From Elephas maximus indicus (taxonomy: Eukaryota > Chordata > Mammalia > Proboscidea > Elephantidae): a stretch of DNA of 64,000 nt. The stretch is from contig NC_064834.1 in the NCBI RefSeq assembly GCF_024166365.1, forward strand, positions 54,788,001 through 54,852,000, in the 5' to 3' direction. This document shows positions 50,363 through 62,300 of this stretch, piece after piece. A model generated the notes under the pieces. The model saw only the letters and a program-made list of their open reading frames with translations. It ran no database searches and had not been told where the DNA came from. Both the position numbers and the translations under genes were made by a program. Positions within the stretch are counted from its first letter, which is position 1; the number at the start of each line of letters is the position of its first letter.

Positions 50363-53300
50363 GTGAGCCGCAGAGTCCCGGGGAAGCAGGGCTGGCATGA
50401 AGGGAGCAAGCCGGGAACGCAGGGGCTGGCAGGCCTGCACCTCTGCGGGCTTGTTTTGAATTTCCTGGGCCCGCCTCTAGGGCCACATGCCCGCCCCTTT
50501 CTCTGGTGCTCCGGCTGCGCAGTCAAACCCTCTCCCGAGCTGTCAGTTTCAGCTAGATGCTGAGGAGAGCTGTTGTACTGAGGCTGTATGGGAGAAAGTA
50601 GACGCTGAGCGGCAGGGACCTTCAGGCATTTGACCCCTCTTCTCTCATTTGGGCTTTTGGGCTTCTGAGCCTTGGACAGGTCTGCATTAACACTAACAAT
50701 ATTTGTACAGTTCCGTACTAGCGTAATTTAAAAGGACTTTTTTTTTTTTTAAGTTACATATTTTAGTTATCACAGTTCCACTGTGAGGTAGACATTGCCT
50801 CTATGTTAGAGATGAGAAAACAGACCGAGAAAGGTCAAGAGACTTGCTTTGGACTAGTCAGGAAGTGATGGAACATAGTGTAGGCAGCGTTTCTCAAAAT
50901 ATGGGCTAAGTGCCACTAGTGTTAAAATTTTTTGATGATGCTTATTAAAGTGCAGATTTCTGGACATCGCTTTAGGCTTAGTGAATTAGACCCTCTAGAG
51001 GTGGAGTCTGGGAATCTGCATTTTAAATCAATGCCTCCAAGGGGTATTAATGTATGGCAAAGTTTGAGAACCATTAGTTTAGGAATAGGGGGTTGGACAG
51101 ACCTGGGTTCAGATTCTGTCCCTGCTTCTTTTACTTGTGCGATACTAATTAAGTTATTTTCCCTAAAGTTGAGTTGAGTTTTTTTTTTCTATTAAATGGG
51201 TTATTGTGAGGATTAAATATAATGTATATAGAATGATTGGCATTGATAGGTTTATGCCTTGGTATCCATCCCTGACACCTGATATCCCCCTGCCCCCCAA
51301 GCAACTATTGTCACAAAGTCCATGCGGTTAATCTCACACATAGTGTAAGGTCTCAAAGGTGATCCTGAGCCAACAATAAGTCTTTTTTGAATTAAATTAT
51401 CTAGTGCAGAGTCCCTAGCCTTGTTAACTTTTATTTATGAGACCTAATCTTTGCAGCATTGCCAGAAGTGAAGCATGAATACATAGCACTGTATCCATAA
51501 ATATAAATATGTAAAAATGTGATGGAGAGGAATCTTTTCTGAATAGTGTGAATTAAGAATTTTGTTAATAAACTATAAGATAGATGAATTGTGTTATTGG
51601 TTATGTGGCTATAATCTCTCATCTCTCCAGAAACTTGGCCTGTTTTTAAAGATCATAACTGAGAAACTAATAATAAAACAGGCCATCAGAGTAACCACAA
51701 AAATTGATAACATTTATGCAGTAAAGAGCATACCAGTAATATAATTGAAACTTACAAAAATTTTCAGCAACCAAACTTTGATTAAACTGACAGATATATC
51801 ATTATTTGGTATTGCTATGTTACAAGTTTTTTTAAATGTATTTTTAGTCATGTTTTCTGCTTTGAAATGGTGGTTATTGAAATTGGTTTTTAACAACTCA
51901 ATTTGAATTAATTATCTTTAGAGGAAGGCATGGTCCTTCTCACTCTTAAAATTCTTACATTTTCGAAGGGGCATAGATGTATACATGTGAGGGTAACACA
52001 GGATAGGATATGTTACAGGAAAGTTACAAAGTACTTAGGCAGCACAGAGACCTGGGAATGTTACTCCAGGGCATGGCTTCCTGGTGGTGGTGGTGGGAGC
52101 GGTATGCCATTTGCACTGAGCCTTGGGAGAAGATTAACATAGTTGTTTGATTTATACATATCATCTTTTATAAAATTTGCACGTAAAATAAGGTAACTAT
52201 AGGAAAAGTATTGAATCTTTGTTGTTGATTTTCAATATTTATCTTAAGATACGGATAAGCTAAATATAGGGTTTTGGCCTGGCTGAATGAAACAAAGTGA
52301 AAACTCCCACTAGAAGACCATGTGATTACGCTGGGAGAGGAGAAATTGAGAAGAGAGACAAGCATATCTTAGCAACAACTCACCCCTGAACTTTAGCAAA
52401 ATAGCCATGCCACATGGTACATATCATCAGGTCATTTTCTTGAAAGTTGTTTTACCTTTTTTAAACAGTTGGAAGTGTAGCTGTGGAAGACCAGCCGGAT
52501 GTTAGTGCTGTGCTATCAGCTTACAACCAGCAAGGAGATCCTGCGATGTATGAAGAATACTATAGTGGACTTAAACACTTCATCGAATGTTCACTGGACT
52601 GCCATCGGGCAGAGCTGTCCCAACTCTTTTATCCTCTGTTTGTGCATATGTACTTGGAGCTAGTCTACAATCAACATGAGAATGAAGCAAAATCGTTCTT
52701 TGAGAAGTATGTAATTTATAAACCTATATAACATGTACCTGTATATAACCTATATAAAGTGTGTGTTTGTCTGTCTGTAACCACACAAATGTAAGATCAC
52801 AACTCAAAAAGTACTTGTGAGTGAGAGGTACCTGGTGCTATGAGAGCCTAAAATGGGGAGTTTGATCTAGCTGAAGAAGTCAGGGAAGGCTCCAAAGGAA
52901 GTGATGTTTGAGGTAAGATCTGAAGATTGAGTAGGAGTTAACCAGATGAAGAAAAGAGAGAAAAGCATGTGTGAAAGCTCTGTGGCAGGAGGGAGTATGA
53001 TAGGTACAGAGACTGAAAACAGCCTAGAATGGCTGGAGCAGAGAATGGGGATGGGGGTGCGGTACAACATAAAGCTGGGGATGGGGCTGCGGTACAACAT
53101 AAAGCTGGGGATGGGGCTGCGATATAACATAAAGCTGGGGATGGGGCTGCGGTATAACATAAAGCTGGGGATGGGGCTGCGGTATAACATAAAGCTGAAG
53201 AGTTGGTTAGGGACTAGAACAGGCAGGTTCTTGAGCCATGTTGAGGATCTTTGTTTATCCAAAGAGCCGTAGAAAGTTGTATCAGGTAGGATTAGATTTG

Positions 53301-56300
53301 GCAGAGAGTGACTGAAAACCCAAACATTAGTGGCTTAAATAAGATCAAAGTTTATTTCGCTCTCTCATAAAAGTAGGTAGTCTAGGACTGATATGGTGGG
53401 TCCTTGATTATCAGGGACTCAGCCTCCTTCTATCTTGTTGCTGTACCATCCTCATCATGCAGCTTTTATCTCGTGGCACAAGATCGCTTTCCATCTCTAA
53501 GCCATCACTTCAGCATACTAGTCAGCAGGGAGGGCACACATCCTTCTTGGAAATGAACACAATTCTTTACTTTATAGCTCATCAATCAATTGGCCACACC
53601 TAGCTGCAAGGGAGGTAGGAAGTGTGGTCTTTACCTAGGTGTCTATATGCCCAGCTAATATTCAGGGGCTCTATTATGGAGGAGGAGCCCTGGTGGCACA
53701 GTGGTTAAGACCTCAGGCTGCTAGCTAAAATGTCGGCAGTTCAAATCCACCAGCCGCTCCTTGGAAACCTTATGGGGCAGTTCTACTTTGTCCTGTAGAG
53801 CCTCCATGAGTCAGAATTGACTTGACAGTGATGGTTTTTTTGTGGGTATTATGGAGGAAGAAAGAAAAAAAAAAAATGGATACTTGGGGCCAGTGAGGTA
53901 CCTCTGCTACAGAAGTCATTGAAAGGCTTGCATTTTGAAAGGCGCTTTCTGCAGTTTGGGAAATTAATGGTAGGGGGACAGAGTGACTATAGGTTGACCA
54001 GTTTTGGAGGCTATTGCAGTGGTTCTCAATTGGGAATGACATTCTTCCTTCCCTTGGGTCATTTGGAAATGTGTGGAGGTGTTTCAGATTGTCATAATGA
54101 CAGGGGGACAGGGCATGTGATTTAGAGATAGTAAATGTTCTAATATATGCAGGTAGTCCCACTTAGCAAAGAATTTCCTACACCAAATGCCAGTAACACC
54201 CATGTTAAGAAACACTGGACTAGGATATGGTGGGGGAAGTGAAGAGAAATATACAGATTGGTGAGGTACTTAGTAGAGACTTGGCGATTGATTGGATATG
54301 GGGGCGTGGGAGATGGAGGTATCAGATGGAGGTGAAACCCCTAGGTTTCAGGCTCTCCCAGCTGGATAACTGTGCCTTTCACTGAGATAGAAAACCCTGA
54401 AAGAGGACCCAGTTTGTCAGATCATGGAATAATTTTGAGTTCATATTTGAAGATGCCTTTGACCCATTTAACACATGTCAAGTAGGTAGGTGGATGCTCT
54501 AGAGGCTCTTTAGCTCAGAGGATAGGTAGGGACTGGAGCCCTAAGTTGGAGTCATATTCAATATCGATGGATATGGATGAGATTGTTAAGGGGAAGAATA
54601 TGAAATAAGTCAATAAAAGGGCTTGGTCTGAGCCATGAGGAACTCCAACATTTAGTGGGCAAGTAGAAGAGAGATGAAAAGGGAGGCCAGAGAAGTAGGT
54701 AAAGAAAACCAGGTGAGTATTGAGTTATGGAAGCCAGTACTTAACAGAGAGCTCTTTAGTACAAAGTACAAGTGATACAGCCATAAGCCAGGATTTGTCA
54801 GATAACACAGGTAATGATAACAGAGAAAGGACAGAATTTGGGACTCCTGGCTGCTTAACCAGAGCCCTGTTGGTGCAGTGGTTAAGAGCTCAGCTGCTAA
54901 CCAAAAAGTTGGCAGTTAAATCCACCAGCCGCTCCTTGGAAACCCTATGGGGCAGTTCTACTCTGTCTTATAGGGTCACTAGGAATCAGAATCGACTTGA
55001 TGGCAATGGGTTTGGTTTCTGGCTTGACTTATATACCATTGCTCTTTTCTGTATACCATGATGCCTAATAGTGTATAAAGCAAAATGTTCTGTAGCTCAG
55101 TGTATTTGGGAATAAAAAAGGAAAAAAGGCTGATAATGATAGAGCTTCTACTCTAGAAGCAAACTTTTCTTACAGTACTGTCATCAAAAAACCTCTTGTT
55201 CTTCCAGTCATCTCAGGGTATAGCTATCTCCTCACACAGGAAGCTGGAACAATATAGGAAGACTCTGTTTCCCTGTTATGATCAGTCTAAGCCCTTGCCA
55301 GGACCCAATACCCACATTAGGTTATGGGCGGTGACTGATAACAAATGCCAAGAAGCTGAGAATTCTAATTTCATTAAAATCTTGGACAGAAACCATTAGT
55401 TCATATACTGATGAATCATAATAGAGTAACAAAGGTAACAGTTTAAGAATCTGTTGGCTATGTATTATCAGAGCTAGTCACCTAATATCATATATTTAGT
55501 CGTTGTTTTCTAAATATTTTTGCATTGATTGCTTCTCTTTGTGAGTGCCGATATGTAATCTTTAATTGTACTTTACTAGGAAAACTAAGATTTGTACAAA
55601 CAAAAATGTATTTAAATTTACTAATTGTCATCAAGGCTGAAGGCTGTGGCAATAGTGAGTTAATAGAAATACTCATTGTTTGGTATCAACGTTTATTTGT
55701 TCTTCAGTCATAGTATTAAGGTATTGATATTTAATAACTATTTCTGGTATTAAAGATATAAGAAATTAAAAATGGTGGGTTTTATAAGAATGCCATGTGT
55801 TGGTAATTGTTGAGAGGCTGTATGATAGGTACATTGAGTTCATTATACTATTTCTACTTTTGTATATGTTTGAAATTTTGCATAAGAAGTTTTAAAAAAT
55901 CATGAGTTTTGAAAACACATAAAATTTAGTAAAGTAAGGGTTCTAATATTTTCAAATGACTACCAATGGTGGCATTCAAAAGAAACTGTACTGATGATGG
56001 CTCTTATCTTTCATTTATTTATGATATTTATTCAAATTCTTCTCTTGAAATGGTTGATGCATTTCATTAGATAATTAAATTGGTCATTTTAAGGATGACT
56101 TCAGAAGCTGAATTGGAATCATTTTGAATGAGTTCACTTCTGATCCTACAGCATAGTCCAGGATTATTCAGACTACTACTTTGAAAATATTCTAGGATGG
56201 TTTATAAATATATGGGGGAAAGGCAGATCCCTTAATGATTACATTGAAAAATGACTTTTTAAAATCGCTGAAACAGGTTCCATGGAGATCAGGAATGTTA

Positions 56301-59300
56301 TTACCAGGATGACCTACGAGTATTATCTAGTCTTACCAAAAAGGAACACATGAAAGGGAATGAGACCATGTTGGATTTTCGAACAAGTAAATTTGTTCTG
56401 CGTATTTCCCGTGACTCGTACCAACTCTTGAAGAGGCATCTTCAGGAGAAACAGAACAATCAGATATGGAACATAGTTCAGGAGCACCTCTACATTGACA
56501 TCTTTGATGGGATGCCGCGTAGTAAGCAACAGATAGATGCGATGGTGGGAAGTTTGGCAGGAGAGGCTAAACGAGAGGCAAACAAATCAAAGGTATGGGA
56601 ATAAACCTAAGAACTCTATAATGCAGATTATGAAAAACTGTAGAATTTCTAGCTACATAATTTACACATTTTTCTTGTAGCTAGTTTGGGAATAATTTTA
56701 CTGTATAACCGTGGTGGCAGGATTAAATTTCATGTTCTAAGGCCAAGGTGTATGCTAGAATTGGGAATGGTTGCATTTAACAGAACCCTGACCCAGTGGC
56801 TGAAACACGTTTGTTTTTTCCCCCCATATAAAACCAAGTCCAGAGGAAGGGTCTCTGGGTATGGCATGGGGGCTCCACAATGCCATCAAGGACCCTGGCT
56901 CCTTCCGTGTTTCTGCTCCACCCTCTTTGGAATGTGACTTTCTCCTTTGTGCTCACAAGATGGTTGTTGCACTCCAGCATTGCAACTGTATTTCAGGAAG
57001 GAAGAAGGGGGAGGACAAAGGGCATAGCCCCACTGAATCTCTCCCTTTTTTTATTAGGAAAACAGTATTTTTCTCTAAAACCTTACCCAGTATATTTCTG
57101 GGTGTATCTGTTGGTCAGAATTATATAGCCATTCCTAGCTGCAATGGAGCTGGGAACGGAAATGATTTAACTGAGCACGGGAGCCTGGGAATGGAAGTGA
57201 TTTAATCGAGCACATTGCTGCTCCAACAAAACCAGGGTTCTGTTAGTAAGGAAAAGGGGGAGAATGGCAGTTAGGTAGACAAATACAGAATCTGCCACAG
57301 AGTATAAATTAATATATTGTAATTGGGATTCATCCTATCAAGATGTAAAAAGTATGTATTAGTGTGCAAAAAGTTAATTAAAAAAATACTGGTTCTTTTG
57401 ACTTGTAGGTATTTTTTGGTTTATTAAAAGAACCAGAAATTGAGGTGCCCTTGGATGATGAGGATGAAGAAGGAGAAAATGAAGAAGGAAAACCTAAAAA
57501 GAAAAAGCCTAAAAAAGATAGTATTGGTTCAAAAAGCAAAAAACAAGATCCCAATGCTCCACCTCAAAACAGGTGAGGGAAAAAGCCTAAGGAACTTGTG
57601 TGAGGGTGTGAGACGATGCGTTATAGAGGGTACAGTACTGTTAGTATTCAAAGAATAATTCCTAGGCTGCCTTTCTTTCACAGAATCCCTCTTCCTGAGT
57701 TGAAAGATTCCGATAAGCTGGATAAGATAATGAATATGAAAGAAACCACCAAACGAGTACGCCTTGGTCCAGACTGCTTGCCCTCTATCTGTTTCTATAC
57801 ATTCCTCAATGCTTACCAGGTTGGTAAAATAATTTGGCAATTTCTGCCTGGGGAGTCATGTAAAATGGTGATATTACTATTAAAAGAAACAGTATGTTAA
57901 CTAAAACATACTTATTTAAACTGTCAATATAAATAAAAAGACAGCATTTAGGCAAAGAGATTGGATGCTGCTCAGAATAAATAGAAGGCATGTTTGAGAG
58001 ACCTTTAGCCACTCGCAGGTACCAGAGCCTTACTTATACTTGACCTTTGTCCCATTGAGGAGAATTCTGCTAGCCTTTGAGAATAGGAAGCTGTGTGATT
58101 ATCTCTATTGAACTTGCCTTAAATGCTCATATAAACTTAAGAATTTTTATATTAAGCATTTTATATGTCCTTCTAGATTCTTTATAATAGGCTGCTGAGA
58201 ATTTAGTAAAGTGCAAGAACGATTGACATTTGCTTCCTATCAAGTTTCAAATTTGAAGGGCAAAAAGGGGTAAAATGATGACATGTTCTCAAATAAGTGC
58301 TTTCAGACAGTGGGTTTTTAACCGAAAAAACTGTAGGAGAATGAATTTCAAATGATCTTTTTTTTTTTTGCACCCGTGTCCTTTTTTTTTTAAATTATAT
58401 TTTATTGTGTTTTCTGTGAAAGTTTATACAGCAGGTTAGGTTCCCATTCAACAATTCCCACTCAAAATTGTTCAGTGAATAGGTTACATTTTTCACAACA
58501 TGTGAACATTCTCATTGTTTCTGTTCTGGTTGTTCTGTTTCCAGTAATCTAGTTTCCCTGCTCCCTTCTCATCTTTGTTTTTAAGGTAATTGTTGACCAT
58601 TTGGTCTCATACATGATTTTTTAAAGGAGTGCAATACTTATGGGCAATATTCTTTTTTTTTGTGAGCCAATCTTAGGCAATAGTTTTGGTTCAAGGTTTA
58701 AAGAGTATCTTAGGGCAATAGTCTCATGGTCAAATAATGTCTTGTATAAGAAAAAGAATGATCATTATGTATTCTCTAAACTGTGATTGGAGCCCTAGTG
58801 GTATAGTGGTTAAGAGCTCCTCTGCTAACCAGAAGGTTGGCAGTTCAAATCCACTAGCCACTCCTTGGACCCTATGGGGCAGTTCTACCGTCTTAGAGGG
58901 TTGGTATGGGTTGGAACCAACTCAACGGCACCTAACAACAATAAGCTGTGATTATCATATTTATTGTCATTTATTTTTCTTGAAACAGTATTGTTAAATA
59001 TAAAACATTTTCTATTGGCAGGGCCTCACTGCAGTGGATGTCACTGATGATTCTAGTCTGATTGCTGGAGGTTTTGCAGATTCAACTGTCAGAGTATGGT
59101 CTGTGACACCCAAAAAGCTTCGCAGTGTGAAACAAGCTGCAGGTAACCCAGATGACCTGTGAGGATGTAAACATTTCATTTTTCATTAGTTTTTACCAGT
59201 CTTGATTCTATGGAATACACATAAGAACTTGTGATCTTAGCAGAAATTCGCTTAATGTCACTTTAACTCAAGTTGCAAGATTCTCAAAGGAAAACATGTT

Positions 59301-62300
59301 GGAATGACAGTCAGGAGACTGGGATGCTAAACCTAAAACAAACCTAGTGCCGTCGCTAGCCTAGTTTAATTTCTATAGTCTTCAGTTCTCTCATCTATAG
59401 AATGAGGGGATAGCCTAGAAAATTTTGAAGGTTAAAAATTATGATTGCTTGAGAATTTTCAAAAACCTTTAATAGTGGGAGAGTACACTCTATTTTAAAA
59501 AGAAAGATCTAATAAATTCAAGATTACATTTTAAAGAAAGTTTCTTGCTAACTGTATTATTTAAACAAAATAATACATCTTAAAGAATTTTAGTATTTTC
59601 GTAGTTTTCACTTTTGTGAAACACTGGTATAGTGGACAAACTTGAGTTTTACTCCTACTTTCAATGCTGAGTAGCTGTGTGCACCTAGGAATTTATTAAC
59701 TGTTCTGAGCTTCAGTTTCCTCTCCTATACAACTAGGATAAAAAACCCAACTAGGATAACATCACCTAATTTAGAGGCATTCAAAACTGTTCAAATGTTA
59801 ATTCCTCTCCTGAACTGTGATGTGATTACCTTAAACTGTTTTGATGAATGTACCTTTAAAAATCAGTATTTCCGGACCATTTTAGATCTTAGCCTCATAG
59901 ACAAAGAATCTGATGATGTCCTAGAAAGAATCATGGATGAGAAAACAGCAAGTGAGTTGAAGATTTTGTATGGTCACAGCGGGCCTGTCTATGGAGCCAG
60001 CTTCAGTCCAGATAGGTAAAATACAAACAGTAAAAGTTAAATACTACTGCATTATGTTGAGATTCTATAAAAGTTAAATACTGCAAACATTATGCAAATA
60101 CTGGGAAAAGATCTGTTAGAAGAATCTCATGGTTACCTGTCATTATTTTTTAGAATCTTGCTATTTGCTAATTCATCTTGGGATACTGGTATACAAAAAT
60201 AGCAACTTAAATGTATACCTGAATTTATAGACTCAAGGTATACAACTTCAGGGTTTACTGATTTAAAAAATTATTTTTAGTTTTGTATAACTACCGTGCC
60301 TTTTCTCATTACCCCATGGTATTATTAAGAACTCTGCATTTTTCCCCTAGTAGGTCGTACTTCTTATAATCTCATCTCATTCAGTAGATGCCCAGTATAT
60401 GTAGACTGTCAGGACTAAAGTTAATTTGATTAGTACTTTCAACTTTTTTTTTTTTTTTAGTATCTTATTGTGTTTTTGATTGAAGTTTACACAAATTAGG
60501 AGTACTTTCAACTTTTGATGTTTCCTCTGAATTCCATGTATATATTAAAAGCAACATATACATAGAACTGTTTTTAATACATTCAGATATATGGAATAAC
60601 TGGGCAGGTAACCAAATTATTTTGGGAATCAAATGTATCACCTTCTCTCTTAGGAACTACCTGCTTTCCTCTTCAGAAGATGGAACTGTTAGATTGTGGA
60701 GTCTTCAAACATTTACTTGCTTGGTGGGATATAAAGGACACAACTATCCTGTATGGGACACGCAGTTTTCTCCATATGGATATTATTTTGTGTCAGGAGG
60801 TCATGACCGAGTAGCTCGGTAAGAACACTGTAATCCTATAACTGAGTCTGTTCAGTGAGCAGAATGTTTTCTTTTTGGGAATTACAAAGTCCTAACTCAT
60901 TTTCATTATTCCGGGACGAACTTTTTATTTTTTATTGTGCTTTAAGTGGAAGTTTACAAATCAAGTGAGTCTCTCAGACAAAAATTTATATACACCTTGC
61001 TTTATACTCCTAGTTGCTCTCCCCCCAATGAGACAGCACACTCCTTTCCACTCTCTATTTTCGTGTCCATTCAGCCAGCTTCTGATCCCTCTGCCCTCTC
61101 ATCTCCCCTCCAGACAGGAGCTGCCCACATAGTCTAATGCGTCTACCTGATCCAAGAAGCTCACCCCCCACCAGTGTCATTTTCTATCCCACTGTCCAGT
61201 CCAATCCCTGTCTGAAGAGTTGGCTTTAGGAATGGTTCCTGTCTTGGGCTAACAGAAGGTCTGGGGACCATGACCACCAGGGTCCTTCTAGTCTCAGTCA
61301 GACCATTAAGTCTGGTCTTTTTATGAGAATTTGATGTCTGCATCCCTCTGCTCTCCTCCTCCTTCAGGGGTTCTCTGTTGTGTTCCCTGTCAGGGCAGTA
61401 GGGACCTACTTTTTGAGAATGTTAATCAGTCAGGGTACATAAGTAAGGATATTGATTTCTTGATTTTATTCTTCTACCCCAAGTTGCTCAGCACTTAGAG
61501 CCTGACATTTGAAAATGAATTGGGGTAGGAATCTTATTATGTCTATTATGTCTATACCAAGAGTCCTGCTTTTCTTTCTCAAGTTAATTACCATGCCTCC
61601 CTCCCCTTCCATGCTTAACCTTGTCTTCCACTACCACTGTGAGTACCTTTGTTTCCCTGACTTTTCCTTAGAAGTTTAGGATAATGTAGATCAGGTTAGG
61701 AACTAATTATGTGGTGGCAAAAACTAAGGGAAAATTCTTTTCTATCGTTTATACAAGGAGTTAGAGTAGAAGAGAAGGAAGAGAGGTTCATATAGGGAAT
61801 TAAACAATTAAAAAAAATTTTTTTTTTTTACCAGATTAGCTCTAAAACTATTTAGTCTCATTCATCTTCCCCTCAGTTAACTAGTGAGCCAACATTTGAC
61901 ATAGCTGCTTCCATACTTATTTTTGGATAGGATTTTGATATTTCATAGTTACTAATGGCCATTTTTTGCTTTCAATAACTTCTAAAAAGGCTCTGGGCTA
62001 CAGACCACTATCAGCCTTTAAGGATATTTGCTGGACATCTTGCTGATGTAAATTGTACCAGATTCCATCCAAACTCTAATTACGTTGCTACGGGCTCTGC
62101 AGACAGAACTGTGCGGCTTTGGGATGTTCTGAATGGGAACTGTGTAAGAATCTTCACTGGACACAAGGTAATTTTCACCTTATTTCAGCACACAAAATTG
62201 CTTTCAAGATAAAACTATTTTTTAGTTAACAAGCAGCACTTACATTTTAAAGATGGTATTCATACCATTAAACTTCAAAATTCTAACTTTATCTTATTTT

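Larger units (their letters stand above)
49690..50560. promoter_or_regulatory. TAF5: CpG island and TAF5 promoter
   Basis: GC- and CpG-rich from just upstream of the TAF5 ATG through exon 1 into intron 1. No TATA box is apparent. An Sp1-like CCCCGCCC is at 49741-49748, and the start codon lies in a YY1-like motif. The transcription start is probably between about 49700 and 49790 (inferred). Confidence 0.8.
52870..54710 (+). repeat. L2-like LINE region in TAF5 intron 2
   Basis: Pieces such as gtcagggaaggctccaaagg and gagccatgaggaactccaac resemble L2. Interrupted by the minisatellite, another old repeat, an AfroSINE and a hAT MITE. Confidence 0.5.

Noticed and set aside
49635-50486. Antisense open frame of 283 aa over TAF5 exon 1.
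   Set aside because: Mirror of a GC-rich coding exon with low-complexity composition; no family resemblance.
49907-50563. Plus-strand frame of 218 aa in the +1 frame of TAF5 exon 1.
   Set aside because: Arg/Pro-rich shadow of exon 1 that runs across the splice donor.
53047-53196. Tandem units that could suggest a CRISPR-like array or a repeat protein.
   Set aside because: There are no unique spacers between units, and the array is intronic in a mammalian gene; it is a minisatellite.
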